27,429 nucleotides of DNA from Fragilariopsis cylindrus CCMP1102 (Eukaryota; Bacillariophyta; Bacillariophyceae; Bacillariales; Bacillariaceae), in NCBI GenBank assembly GCA_900095095.1, contig FMBT01000164.1, forward strand, positions 1-27,429, written 5' to 3'. This document shows, one piece after another, positions 10,534-21,858 of this stretch (positions are counted from its first letter, which is position 1; each line of letters begins with the position of its first letter). The notes beneath the pieces were generated by a model, which had not been told where the DNA came from, did no database searches, and was given only the letters and a program-made list of their open reading frames with translations. Position numbers and translations under genes: made by a program.

Positions 10534-10771
10534 CAAATTGTGAACTTGTCGGAATACTTTCTTTTGTACTTGCAGTTTTATAGCCATCGATCTATATTCT
10601 TTCTATCCGGGTCATAAAATATCTTTTAAGGTATTAGTTCCTATAATTATCGTCTGTTCTAGAACATCTCACCTGAAAGATCAGCATTAGGAGTTGTTGT
10701 ATACACGACGTCCGCTCATGGCAATATCGCGTTGCCTGGAATTTTAATGCATGTGGATTTGATAACGACGG

Positions 10772-10810
<39 letters not shown>
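10772..10810. repeat. (ATA)13 microsatellite
   Basis: Thirteen uninterrupted ATA/AAT triplets in the intergenic region upstream of the kinase gene. Confidence 0.95.
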
Positions 10811-10811
<1 letters not shown>

Positions 10812-11027
10812 AATTACGCTGTACACTGTACCGTACGGACAACATTTCCTTCTTGTTTCGATCGAACGAAGCGTCTGATTTCGGCAGTATTGTAAGATAC
10901 ATATTCTTAAAAAGAACACGCTACAGGATAGGACGCAACAACATAATTTTAAAAGTTACAAACCGAATTCAACAACAATAAGACTTTATTTTAATTTAAA
11001 TCCAATAATTGTATATAATATATTATC

Positions 11028-14000
11028 ATGGCAAACGATGAACCGGAAGAAGGAACCAAACCTTCTCTTACCCAAACATTAACGGATATAACCAGCAGTA
11101 GTTCGGATGGGACAGCAGCTCAGAAGCGATTCAGTTTTTACGATGCTCAAGAAGTTCAGTTACAATGTGGCGGAGTGGGTGTTACCGAATCTATAACAAC
11201 GCCTCCAGAGGAAGAAGGAAAAGAAAAACAGAGCCTGCATCGCTTTAATTTTTATGACCCGACACTACTCGCGGATGAGAACACACCAAATAAAAATAAG
11301 AGCAAGAATACAACCGTAATAAGCACCAATAACGATGTACTGCCACAGCAAAAACAACAGCAGCAGACGAAAAAGCAACAGCATGGACAGACGCCAACAA
11401 CAACAAGAACGACAACCAAAGTTTGAATTAATGGTGGATGCAGAAAGTGTTTTGTCGCCGGTTGCCGATGCTAACGCTAACTTAGAGGAAGAAAAACCAC
11501 AAGAAGAAAGTAAGAACAACACTGATGACATATTGCGGTCACTTCAAGAGACTGAAGAGCAACGGATGCAAATCCTGAAAACAGTACCTCCATGCGATAA
11601 CAGTACTACAGTACCACTAACGGGACTTTATCGAGAATGACGACTACTAGTACTAGTATGGAGTCAACATCGCAGCTGCGACAGCGGATACAACCACTGC
11701 TTCTGCTACTGGTGGTAATGATGGCAATGGCGACGGTAGTGATGATAACAGCAATACAAATATGAACAATCCCTACGAGGATTCAATACGGGCAGCTCTC
11801 ACTCTATTAAGAAAGCACCGATCTCCTCCTCCTTCTCCATGCGTCGATGATATAACTGCCAATGGCGCCACTAGCACTGAAAACAACAACAGCAACAATG
11901 CCAATATAGATCCAAATCATCATCATCAATCAGAACGACGAGATCGAACACCCAAAGAACAAATCGACTTTTGCAGTATCGTAGCTACGATGAAGATGAG
12001 AATGTCGATCAAAAGGCGAATAATGATGACGTTGATGACGTTGATGACGCTGAAACGCTACTTAATAAAACTTCTGGACCGTCTGTTGATGACGCCGTAC
12101 AAGTTGCAAAGTTAAAGTCTAAGCAACGACAGGAACGCATGGCAAAGTATGCTACTCGACTGCAAGAATTTAAATCAATTCCGCACCCGAACAGCAGTTA
12201 CAACGGCAGCTTTCGTCTAGCAGTTTTGACCAAGACATGCAGCAGGACCAGGACGAATCATCACCGCGAATGGAAGGTGATCCTAACGATGCTAGTAATA
12301 ATTCGGTTCCACCCAATCACATACACCATACAATTAAAACCTCTTTGACCGATTCCGATTCAGTGGGTTTAGTTTCCGAACTTTCTCAGTATTCTAACCC
12401 ACAACGTCAGCTGCAGCCACCGCCACCACATTCACAAATCGGGCATACTCATCCGAATCAGCAAGTTATCATCGAAGAACAAGTTCAGAAGGGCGTAGAA
12501 AAGGTGTTAGTAGCCATCCTCGAAGCCAGCAAGAGTAAAAGTGTGAGCGGAGATTCGTCGTGTCGAAGCACTCGAGCAGATAATATTTCCACGCACTCGG
12601 GAGACAACGTCAGCGATACCCTCCTTCAGGTCCTAGACGAAGTCCTTCATCCTAGCCGTAGTATCGAGGCCAGTATAGAGTCTCTCTCCCGTAGTAGAGG
12701 AGAAGGAGAAAGAACGAACAAACACAATGGATACAATCCGAATGATATTCACACCACTGGATCATATGAGGTCAGTGGTGTTGCTACGATGGCGAGCAAA
12801 CACTCACTTTCAGTTATGAGTCAAGAATCCGTTAATAGTCGAAGCCGGAAATCATCGGTGGTCGATGAACTTTTGGCCGAAGTTGATGACGATGAGATCG
12901 GATTGGCATTGGTGCAGCAGCAGCAACAACTGAAGGCGTCAACTGCGTTATTAGCAGATATGTCAGGAGCAAGCAACCCTCCTCCTATTAGTTGTAACAG
13001 TAATGCAGCAGCACGGTATTGGATAGATGATGAAAAGAAAATGACAGAAGATCTGGGATATTCCGAGCCATCAGAAACAACCACAATGGGACCATCTTCC
13101 GTTAACAAAACAAATAGGAACGTCGTAACCGTTAATCTCGATAATGAGAGCATCCTCGAAGAAGAAGGTATCGATGCCTTGCTTGAGGACAGTATCAATG
13201 ACTCCAAAACCTCAGGGGACGAAGAACATTCAGAATCGGAATCAAGTGGTAGTGTTGACGACGAAGATGATGAATTGAATACAGAATTCGACGAGGACGA
13301 GAGTTACGAGGGCGACGATGACAAAGACAACGACGAAGAGCATCGCGGTGGAGTATTGGGACCACTAAGTCGAAAGGCTGGCGGCACCACTGGTGTTGTC
13401 TTGGATGTAGAATCAGATTCACCCTCTGTAGGACGGGAAAATGCACAAAAGGGTTACTTTTCATCGGTGACGAATCATGTAGCTTCTGTGCTTACTCCGG
13501 ATAAGCAGAGGATTTTAGATAATAAAAGGAAAGAGGAAATACTTGCAAATTATGACGCTGTTGGTACCTCGACCCAAGACAAGGAAGCATTCGAATTAAT
13601 GAGAACACTATGTGCTCACTTGCTGCCATTTGGAGTAGATCAAAAATCTCAGGAATCAGTACCTGTTTGGGATGACGAAAACCCGAACGAGGCTGGATAT
13701 CGCATCATTCGTTTGTCCAAGTCACAACTCCGACGGGTTGAACGTGCTTTCGACGCGATGATAACACGATTAAAGCATAATTCCCACAGCTCTCTAAATG
13801 GTGTAGAAGGACAGTTTGATGCAAATTTTATTCGGGAATTAGAAGAAGCCGAACGGTTGTTGGATGACGAGGAAAAGCGCAATGTTGTGGATACGAAAGG
13901 TGTTCCTACCGACAACGTCTTGATCCGATCGCGTACACCATCAACTGCAACAAATGATGAAGAATGCGCAGTTGATAGTTCTCATCCAGATTTTCCTGGA

Positions 14001-15245
14001 GTAAAAGGTGCTGGTAAAGGCGAAATGGGCGATCTTGAATATTTTCAGCTACCTATCATCTTCAAATCACATGTCACTGGGTTTGAGCCTACGAAAGATA
14101 TGGCGTTAGAACCGGGAAATGTTATTGCCGGGCAGTATCTTGTTGAAAGTGAATTAGGAAGCGCTGCATTCAGTACAGCCTATCGATGTATAGATCTGTC
14201 GTCTGATGACACTGACGGTCACGAAGAAGTTTGTTTGAAAGTGATTAAGAATACCAAAGATTTTTTCGATCAATCACTTGACGAAATTAAGATCTTGGAG
14301 CTTTTACGCCAAACCGGAAAATGTGACGAAAATTACATTCTGCGAGTGAAAACTTTCTTTTATTATCGTGAGCACTTGATCATTGTCACAGAGCTTTTAC
14401 GACAAAATCTTTTCGAGTTTGGTAAATTCGTCCTTGACAACAACGAAGAACCTTATTTCACATTGCCGCGGCTTGCTTATATAACACGACAATGTCTCGT
14501 CGCTCTGCGCTTTGTTCATAGTTTGGGATTAGTTCACTCCGATGTTAAACCAGAAAATATCTTGCTTGGAAGCTACAGTCGCGCTCAGATTAAACTTATA
14601 GATTTCGGGAGCAGCTGTTACTTAACAGATCGACAGAGCTCGTACATTCAATCTCGTTCGTACAGGGCTCCTGAGGTAGTTCTTGGACTTCCGTACGATG
14701 GAAAAATTGATGTTTGGTCATTGGGTTGCGTAGTAGCCGAAATGTACACTGGAGAGGTCATATTTCAAAACGATTCTATTGTGTCCATGCTGAGTCGTAT
14801 TGAGGCATTTCGTGGATCATTTCCAAGACATATGATCGCCCAAGGAAGACAATGTGGCCGTTTCTTCACCAAAAGTGGCTTGCTTTATGAGATAGTAGAC
14901 GAATCGGACCGGGATGAAGCAGCATCTAGAACACCCCCAGGTCCCGACGACGAATCAGATAGTGAAAACGAATCATCGGAAAAAGCGCAATTCGATATTT
15001 TCCAACCGAAGAGCACAAGACTTTCCTCAAGGCTTGGCCTTGACAATGATCTAATGGACGACTACGGAGAGAAAAATTTACCGTTAGAGCGTCAAATCAA
15101 ACAAATGTTTACAGACTTCATTGCCAAACTATTGACAATCGACCCTGATGGTCGACCATCCGCTGAAGAAGCCTTGAATCATCCTTGGATGTTATACGCT
15201 TCATCTTTGACTGATGATCAGATAAAATATCCAGCAAATAATTAA
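11028..15245 (+). CDS. DYRK-family protein kinase (plant-type DYRKP-like), N-terminal region with about six frame breaks
   Basis: The C-terminal 3 kb is one clean frame (12237-15245). The kinase domain is at nucleotides about 14132-15195: glycine loop ELGSAAFSTAYRC, lysine in VCLKVIK, KDFFDQSLDEIK, catalytic loop VHSDVKPENILL, metal-binding IDFGSSC, activation loop YIQSRSYRAPEVVLGLPYDG and IDVWSLGCVVAEMYTGEVIF. HSD in place of HRD is normal for DYRKs, and the activation-loop Tyr is the usual autophosphorylation site. KDFFDQSLDEIK and the YIQSRSYRAPEV...GLPYD pattern fit the plant/algal DYRKP group. An acidic insert lies in the C-lobe (about 14905-14985). Before the kinase is a long Ser/Asp/Glu-rich region. 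Upstream, 11028-12236 is coding-like throughout but jumps frame: one start at 11028 (MANDEPEEGTKPSLTQTL), then changes near 11340-11425 (two one-base losses or one gain), 11636-11642, 11660-11672, 11900-12000 and 12170-12184. Six added bases give 1407 residues. A shorter protein starting near 12237 is the alternative. Targets are unknown. Confidence 0.85.
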
Positions 15246-15325
15246 ATATTTATATTCAGTATTCATTACTTTAGCAATACAAAGTTGTCAACCCCATAAA
15301 GCAGCCCTATTGTGATTGCAAAATA

Positions 15326-15351
15326 CCCCCCCCCCCCCCCAAAAAAAAAAA
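15326..15351. repeat. C15-A11 homopolymer junction
   Basis: Fifteen C followed by eleven A, about 80 bases downstream of the kinase stop and so probably in its 3' UTR. Run lengths at such sites are often miscounted. Confidence 0.9.
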
Positions 15352-15807
15352 TGGATTCCTAGTTGAATTTATCGTTAATTTTCTTCTGGTGCATATCTTC
15401 ATCGTTACATGTAAACATAATAATGTAACAATCTCCATATTTGCGGTCATGATTTTGATGTTTAACTATTTATCTATTTATTTAACTAATCTTTGCAATA
15501 GGTGTGTCACTCCTATCCAGGTGCTTATGATGAGCAACCAAGCAATTGTTGTTGTGTCCTCTCTCAAATTTGACACTTCAGACATTAATTTACAGATTTG
15601 TGATGTTGCATGTTAAATATGATGTGGTCCTTGAAGATGCTTCCAACAAATAATGCCAAATTAGAGTCAGACATTATGATTCATATTCATACTATTTTTT
15701 CTGGTCTACTACTATAGTATTGAATCATCATAAGTCATGAGATGGGTAGGTATTCTGATGGGTTTGCATTCATTTCTATCAACAAAATCAAATGATGTTT
15801 TCTCCAT

Positions 15808-15830
15808 TTGTTGTTGTTGTTGTTGTTGTT
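15808..15830. repeat. (TTG)n microsatellite
   Basis: About seven and a half TTG triplets in intergenic sequence. Translation as poly-Val in the overlapping ORF is an artefact. Confidence 0.9.
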
Positions 15831-16872
15831 GATGATACCTCTTTCACTCTTTCAACCCGAATTCCCGAATTTGAGAAACAAAGTAAAAATCAGCAAAACC
15901 TCGCATCCCCCACAGCACAGTGGGCTTGTAGAACAGTGATAGTGATAGTGAAAAACACACACTGTCCATTTCCATCTCAAGATTGTTCATCAAATAATGA
16001 ACTCATACTGAGCCTATTGAATTGACCCAAAGAATTTCAGTTCGTTCACAAGTAGTTGATTGTGAACCATCTATTTTGAGTTTATCCAGACCAACTCATA
16101 GTGAGTCCATCAGGGAGGCATCTTCTACTCTATGCATGTCTGAGAATGGCATGTTTCCGTGCAGATGGAGATTTATTCCACCACAAAAGTTGCTGTTTGT
16201 CTGTTCGCCCACCTCCGTTTTACGCCCTACAAAGTGAATGAAGCTAGTAAAGTACCCAGTGTTGGTGGAAGTTTAAACAAATTAAGCCTAAATAGAAGTT
16301 CCACATGCACTGATTCAAATGTGCATGAAAGATAAAATTCCCAAACGTGCACAAAAGTGAAGTTTTCTAACGCTACACACAATGCCTACTGCACCATTAG
16401 TACTTGTTATATTCGTTACGCTACATTATCATTCCTCCATATAGTTATTTAGGTTCAATTTTTCTTTCATTCTTTTCCATTGTAGTCTGATCTTTAATCT
16501 TTGTCCATCATCGATAGATAGATATATAGATAGATAGATCGATTGACTGATTACTGATGCTGTTGTCCCTCTGTTGTTATTATTATTATTACTTTTTCCA
16601 TGCCTGAAGACACAAAACACAAAACATTCGATAAGGGTAAGCGGGATATCCATCTTGTTTTTCGATCGATTTTTCAAACAAACAAGAAACAAACAAAATG
16701 AGACATTTTCGTTAGGCTCTAGTGTAACAATAAAAAGCCTTCTGATTATTTTTACATTCCGCATCGAACGCAAATAAACAATAATCAACAAAACAAAATA
16801 AAATAAAGAGGTAACACATGTACAAGTACTAGGAAGAGAACTATATCTTCGAGTGTATATAACGAGAAGAAG

Positions 16873-18673
16873 ATGCTCCGCCGACTGAATACACATCGTA
16901 CTGGCGCTTCCGGTTATGAAAAGAACGAATTCGCCAGTTCGGAGGCAAAGTATTCGAAAAATAATAGGTCATCAGCATACTCCTCAAGAAAATATTTGAT
17001 AATACTGTGCGTGATATCATTTATTTTTTGTATGGTTGTACGCAACAATAATATAATGGTAATGGAGAGTATGTCACCCAATACAAGTACGGGCACAGAC
17101 TTTAGTAGTAAGGACGCGTCGAACAAGAACATAGTCCAAACAAATCCTGATACGCAGTTCGGTTCTGCTGATCGTTCCTCATCGGAGACTGCAGCATTTG
17201 CGAGCGTAGTGAATCGAGCAGTTCTAAATCAACAACAATGTAAATCTGTTCGACCGTCGGCTGCGGAAGAAACGGACTACTCCAAATTGAATAATCATAC
17301 TGCGCACTTAAAGCAATGGGGAATTTTAGATGCCGTCCGTACCTACCAACAATCCGACCCAACCTCAAAAAAGAATAAATATCCGTACCAATGTCAACTT
17401 CCACCGGAAAATGAATGTCAAGAGGATCACTTCACTGTTGTCTTCATGGCATACAATCCCGATCGATTACAAAAAATGATGACCCAAATTAAGATAATGC
17501 TAAGCCAAAGCGATTTTTCAAAAATTGTTGCTGAAGTTATCGTTGTTTGGAACGGAGAACGGCACATCGATGAAACTGATCTTGGTAAGAAGTTAGTAGA
17601 GCTTGGACAAACGCTTCCACTTCGTATATCGTACCCATTAAAGGCGGGGTTCCCTAATGACTTAATGAATCGGTACCATCCCCGTTTACAGGTAAAGACT
17701 AAGGCAATTATGTACTACGATGATGATGGGCCATTTTATAGTTTTTTAGCTGTATTGGGTGGATTTGAATTGTGGAAACGTAATTCAAATGCACAGATTG
17801 GAGCTATGGCACGTAAAATAGATTTAGGTCCGCGTCAAACCGATGAAAGTAATACAGTATCAAATGAACCCGGTGATCGATACTTTGTGTCGCAATGTCC
17901 GACCGATGAAGTTCATTACAACTACAATTCATTTGCCAACTTTGGGGCGCGTATGGTTCTGCCCAGTGGTAGCTTTTTGCGTAAGTAGTGTCTCTGACAA
18001 TTAATTAGTTATTGTAAACATTCGAGTGCGACCGTAAATATGTATATATTTGTATCTTATAACAACTATTTTTATATCTTTTTTATTTCTTACCCATGTT
18101 GAAATTCGTGCTCGCAGATTCGAATTATTTATGCTTTTTGTGGCATCCAATTTTTGATGAAATTCGAACATACGTCAAACAACATCCCGTTAATCCCGAC
18201 GACGGGACCGTTTCGATGATTGTTAGCCAATTGGCAGGCCGGGCACCGAAGGTACGTGAAAATATCGCTATATGCGTTCATGCAACAATAATTCCAAAAA
18301 TCAACAAAAATAATTATACAGTCATCTTACAACACTTTCGAATTTTACCGGGGAATTGAAGGTTTATCCACGACGTATCAATAACCAGCAGCAACCAACA
18401 ACGGAGGGACGGCGGCGTCTTATGGATGGGATCAATTGGGATGCAAAAGGTGCTCATGATAAAAAAATGAACTGGGGTAGACTACGAAGTGACGTAGCCA
18501 ATTCATTAGCACGATACTTTGGAAGCATCAATTCAGGAAGTCTTGGTTGGTGTTATGGAACTCAGTATCACATAACGAAAAAGAAGGAGGAATTATGTGA
18601 TCCAGAAATGGCAAGAGTGGGAATGTTGCCTTGGCTAAAGTTAGACCATACAGCTCGAGATACTTGTCCTTAG
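16873..18673 (+). CDS. Exostosin-like glycosyltransferase, GT64 family, type II membrane protein (three exons)
   Basis: Exons are 16873-17980, 18118-18251 and 18362-18673; introns are 137 (GTAAGT...GCAG) and 110 bases (GTACGT...GAAG). All joins are in frame, giving 517 residues. A short basic cytosolic N-terminus is followed by one membrane helix (about residues 38-56, KYLIILCVISFIFCMVV), a Ser/Asn-rich stem to about 170 and the catalytic domain. The GT64 signatures are visible: FTVVFMAYNPDRLQKMM at the domain start, EVIVVWNGE, the metal and nucleotide-sugar DDD in MYYDDDGPF (residues 283-285), LPSGSFL|HSNYL spanning intron 1, and QLAGRAPKVYPRR spanning intron 2. C-terminal cysteines (GWCYGT, ELCDPE, DTCP) fit a lumenal fold. 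GT64 enzymes in animals build heparan sulphate in the ER/Golgi. The sugar and acceptor in diatoms are not known to me; a Golgi role in cell-surface glycans is an inference. Confidence 0.92.
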
Positions 18674-18876
18674 TGCGAGACGACACAGTATTGTATCATT
18701 ATCATTATCATTATCGTTAATATTATTATACTAGGCCGAAGTTCAAAAAAATAACGATAACTGTTGAAGAGGTCTGAGTTTTTTTCTCTTTCAGATACGG
18801 TACGTATAGTACGTATAGTATGTAGTACTATCAGATACTCTGCAGATAAAAAAATTTCAAGAGGTAGACGTGATTA

Positions 18877-19278
18877 CTAGAATCTAACTTGTAGAAGTAT
18901 GTAGAACCTATTGCTTATCGTAAAGAGTTCTCGTAAAGAGTTATTCGAATGGGTCATAAGAACTGACTTTCCTATGATGTGCGGTACTTGTGGTTGTGGT
19001 TGTGTGTGTGTTCCCTTTTCCCCTTTTCCATTGATTACTATCACCTGGATTAAAGTGCTAGATGGTTTAAAGGGTAATCCAGTAACATCAAAGATGCCCA
19101 CCAAGACAGCTAGCAGCCACATCTCCCCAAAATGTGCTGGATGATCCGTAAAAAATCCGTGCCACAACCCCGCATCAGTTCCAAAGAAGTCAATGCATTC
19201 TACCAATCCTTTCATGAAGAGAACATCCAATATTGCACCAGCTGAAGCTATGCAATCCAGCCAAACACTTTGGCGCAT
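18877..19278 (-). CDS. Doubtful hydrophobic ORF, 133 residues
   Basis: The first two thirds look protein-like, with two hydrophobic segments (CIASAGAILDVLFMKGLVE and EMWLLAVLVGIFDVTGLPF). The last third is low quality. Just upstream on the same strand (about 19459-19334), in another frame, is another hydrophobic stretch (VQVILLCVMGTALPVDALIV). The two could be exons of one small membrane protein, but the only likely intron gives mismatched phases. They could equally be gene remnants. I recognise no family. Low confidence that this is a real gene. Confidence 0.22.
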   Translation of the reverse strand: MRQSVWLDCIASAGAILDVLFMKGLVECIDFFGTDAGLWHGFFTDHPAHFGEMWLLAVLVGIFDVTGLPFKPSSTLIQVIVINGKGEKGTHTQPQPQVPHIIGKSVLMTHSNNSLRELFTISNRFYILLQVRF

Positions 19279-19801
19279 TCTATTATATCATATCCATTAA
19301 GCAAATTATTTATTTTGACCAGTCTATATTATGTCAAAGGTAGATGTCTAATATCTGATGGGGTCTAACCCTTATGGCTAAGACAAGAGGACACACTATT
19401 AGTGCATCAACTGGCAGTGCTGTTCCCATCACGCAAAGGAGAATAACCTGAACTCCATGTCAAAACAGATCTGGAAAACCATCGTATTTGATTGATAATT
19501 GATAGTGTCATTCCAGCTGCGTTTTACGCATTATTATGGCAAACAAAAAACCAGGCCCTAACTTACCGTATGTGGCTGATGGTTAAATAAACTAACTCAG
19601 GCAATACTGTAATTGAATTATTTTTTTATTACAGTACTGTATGTAAAAATAATGATAATCACCCAATTTCCCCGAACAAAAAATATTAATTATGGGGGCT
19701 AGTGAAAGTCTGGGCTTTGTGGAATATGGTTCGCGAGGAATGGGTTCGCGAATTCGGCGAGATGCCAAATTAATCAATCCAATGTTCGCACCGAACCGAA
19801 A

Positions 19802-19922
19802 AAGCGCACGTATTCAGTATTTGCAGTGCTTGCTTAGTCATATTTTGAACTCGTACTCTTCTAGCGATAGTACGATTACAACGAAGCAAGCACTGTAAAT
19901 TAAGACTTTGAGCAGAGCGCTT
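19802..19922. repeat. Long imperfect inverted repeat / hairpin
   Basis: A 17-base arm at 19819-19835 (ATTTGCAGTGCTTGCTT) pairs with 19884-19900 with one mismatch. Inside the loop a second arm, TCGTACT, pairs with AGTACGA. Outside, AAGCGC near 19802 pairs with GCGCTT near 19917. Together they form a nested hairpin of about 120 bases. It could be a small MITE-like remnant or a structured transcript; no transcript evidence is available. Confidence 0.5.
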
Positions 19923-20032
19923 GTACAAATAACACGTATAACAGCTTACTTGCACAGTATCTGCTATTTGTAGAGTTAAACATCTCATATTCTACTACGT
20001 GACAGAAAAAAATCTCCAACTAACTACTAACT

Positions 20033-20967
20033 ATGATCAACTTTCCTCGAATGCAAATGAAAAAGCTAGGCGGGTTATTAGAATCAACATCTCCGTCAGC
20101 TTCTTTAGTACCATCCATATCTTCGTATAAAAAGTCTGATTCGTACTCGTCATCATCGCCGACATCATCGATATCATCATCATCATCAACATCGTCGTCA
20201 TCATCATCATTATCATCATCGAAGAAGAAGAAGAAAAATCGTAAAAGAGATTCGAATAATAATGAAAACTCGATCCTCCGACAACAAGGGCTGAGTAGTT
20301 CTCACCAGGTTCATAATAACAAGGATCCAGTCGATACTAATACTAATACTAATACTAATACTAATACTAATACTAATACTTATCCTACCCATAGTAATAG
20401 AAATGATACGCCTATGACTACAATAACGAGGCCGATGACAGTAAGATTCGAGAAAACTGCTAAAGTTAAAAGAGTAAGGCCTCTCAGTCAGTATAGTGTT
20501 GAAGAACGAGAAGACATATGGTATACAGAAAGTGAATATACATATATAAAACGTCGTGTAGTAGTAACAGTGAAGATGATGATGAGGAACGACAAGAAGA
20601 AACAACAATACCAACAGCAGAATGGTGGCAGCATCAATTCTTTTGCTGACGACAGCGACTTGAGTCTGTAGAAAATGATGATCATACGATTCGTGGCCTT
20701 GAATGTCGAACAAGAAAAGCTGCACAACAAAGAAAAGGATTTAAAATGTATGCTCGTGATCTTGTTTTAGACGAACAAGAAAATCAAATTGATAGTGGGA
20801 TGAGTCCAAATATGATACGAAAAGCATATCTAGAAGCATCGATTGTTTCATTAAGGAAGGCGCAGGCGTATGGTCGTATGGACGAAGAAGCTGTTAAGAA
20901 CAACAATAATAATAGTTTACAGGAAATTCTAAGCACGTTAAAGCTTGAACAAAACGAACAGCTTTAA
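20033..20967 (+). CDS. Diatom-type conserved protein of unknown function, one frame break
   Basis: The first part (20033 to about 20660) begins MINFPRMQMKKLGGLLES and has a long Ser-rich stretch, a Lys-rich patch and a Thr-Asn repeat. It then has the family core YSVEEREDIWYTESEYTYIK and VVVTVKMMM. The second part (about 20665-20967) is one frame back: TIRGLECRTRKAAQQRKGFK, LVLDEQENQ and IRKAYLEASIVSLRKAQAYG. The pair of motifs, WYT-x-x-E-Y-x-x-IK followed by RGLE...VLDEQE-x-Q, is a pattern I know from many unnamed diatom proteins; the function is not established. The break lies at about 20655-20670 (CTTGAGTC). Adding one base gives 311 residues with no other stop. No intron is needed. The short motif-2 part alone, starting at 20746, would lack the WYT motif. 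Confidence 0.7.
20334..20380. repeat. (ACTAAT)8 hexanucleotide repeat in coding sequence
   Basis: About eight tandem copies of a 6-base unit encoding alternating Thr-Asn within the 20033-20967 gene. Because the unit is six bases, copy-number change keeps the frame. Confidence 0.9.
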
Positions 20968-21858
20968 TAGTATAAAATAATATTAACAATAATAACAATT
21001 ATGCACGATGGAATTCATATTATAGTTATAGTTATAGCTCAAAAGATTTATAGTTTAATATATAGTAGCAGTAGAAATATGATCACAAAAGGAGCAATGA
21101 CTGTACATTTCCTATAATTTGTCTAACAAATTCCATTCAATCATCCCATGCGTGTGTAGGTATGTAACGCTTCTGATATATTGTTGATGCGATCTCTGCT
21201 ATTGTTCCAAAATTTCTCTCTTCATGACATATGTTTTTAAGGGAAAAAAGGAAGACAAATCGAAGGAAAGGGATTTGATCAAGAATTGCGTTCGGTGTGC
21301 TACGTGGTGTAGAAATCACCACCAAAATACTTCTCCTCAAGAATCTTATCTCAATAAATCTCCGGAAACATCGTTGACGGGGCGCTTTGTGTTATGGCGC
21401 ATAAGATGTTTTACGAACTGACTGTACGCACAAGGAGAATGAAGAAAATTGTAGACAAAACAAGACTTTCGGGTTAAAAATTTGGTTCCTTCTCTTCTCT
21501 TCCTATAACTTCTTCGTTGTATCCCTTCTATTACTCTTGACATATCTTGATATGTTGCCTTCTTTTGTCATTACTGTGTGATCCCTCGATGATGATCGAC
21601 AAAATAACAGTCGCATGACAGCAAAGATTACTGTAAGTATCACAAAGGTGATGGTAGTAGTGAATACTGACAGAACACTATGATGTAGTATATATGTAGA
21701 GTGAAAATGGATAAATGAATGAATGTTGAATGGATCATCACACTAGCTCTAGTAGTGTTTGTTTTCCTATATACTTAGTTTATTATCTTTATAATGTTGG
21801 GATAGAAGCTGTTAATTAATTGTGTTTTCCCCACCAATCAATGTTTCATTTCATCTCA
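20968..21858. other. Convergent intergenic region
   Basis: 3' flanks of the 20033-20967 gene (plus) and the 21859-22868 gene (minus). AT-rich; ORFs here are short and featureless. One TACTGTA word lies at 21629-21635. No gene seen. Confidence 0.6.

Larger units (their letters stand above)
10170..11027. other. Intergenic upstream of the kinase gene
   Basis: No supported gene. The 155-residue minus-strand ORF at 10120-10587 overlaps the mobile element and reads through a GA repeat as a Ser/Phe/Leu run, so it is dismissed. The region carries two TACAGTA words (10310-10316 and 10345-10351), a purine microsatellite and an ATA microsatellite. The last 90 bases before 11028 are very AT-rich and probably hold the kinase 5' UTR. 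Confidence 0.6.
15246..16872. other. Intergenic, 1.6 kb, no gene seen
   Basis: Separates the kinase from the GT64 gene, both on the plus strand. ORFs in this stretch are short, overlap microsatellites and lack domains. It holds a C15-A11 homopolymer junction, a TTG repeat, and a GATA-rich stretch near 16512-16538. The last 90 bases before 16873 should be the GT64 5' region. Confidence 0.6.
18674..20032. other. Intergenic, 1.36 kb, with a doubtful ORF and a hairpin
   Basis: Contains one possible minus-strand ORF and a long imperfect hairpin, both listed separately. It also holds two overlapping TACAGTA/TACTGTA words at 19630-19641 and another at 19605-19611. Nothing else is recognised. Confidence 0.55.

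Noticed and set aside
10120..10587. 155-residue minus-strand ORF
   Set aside because: It crosses the GA microsatellite and the end of the inverted-repeat element, has no domain and no splice-consistent neighbours.
11400..12236. An intron joining the first kinase segment (frame 0) to the kinase frame (frame 0)
   Set aside because: No GTAAGT-like donor sits at the needed place, the intron would be twice the length of any other in the window, and it would be full of protein-like open frames.
12821..13915. Three minus-strand ORFs inside the kinase gene
   Set aside because: The plus frame is continuous for 1002 residues and includes the kinase; the antisense ORFs are Ser- and Arg-rich shadows.
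16429..16896. 155-residue minus-strand ORF
   Set aside because: It crosses a GATA-type microsatellite and the GT64 promoter and has no recognisable feature.
20334..20380. Regular repeat array, considered as a CRISPR-like array
   Set aside because: It is a pure 6-base tandem repeat with no spacers, lying in frame within a eukaryotic coding sequence.
20216..20730. Minus-strand ORFs of 169 and 80 residues
   Set aside because: Shadows of the Ser/Thr-Asn repeats of the 20033 gene, where the WYT and RGLE motifs are on the plus strand.
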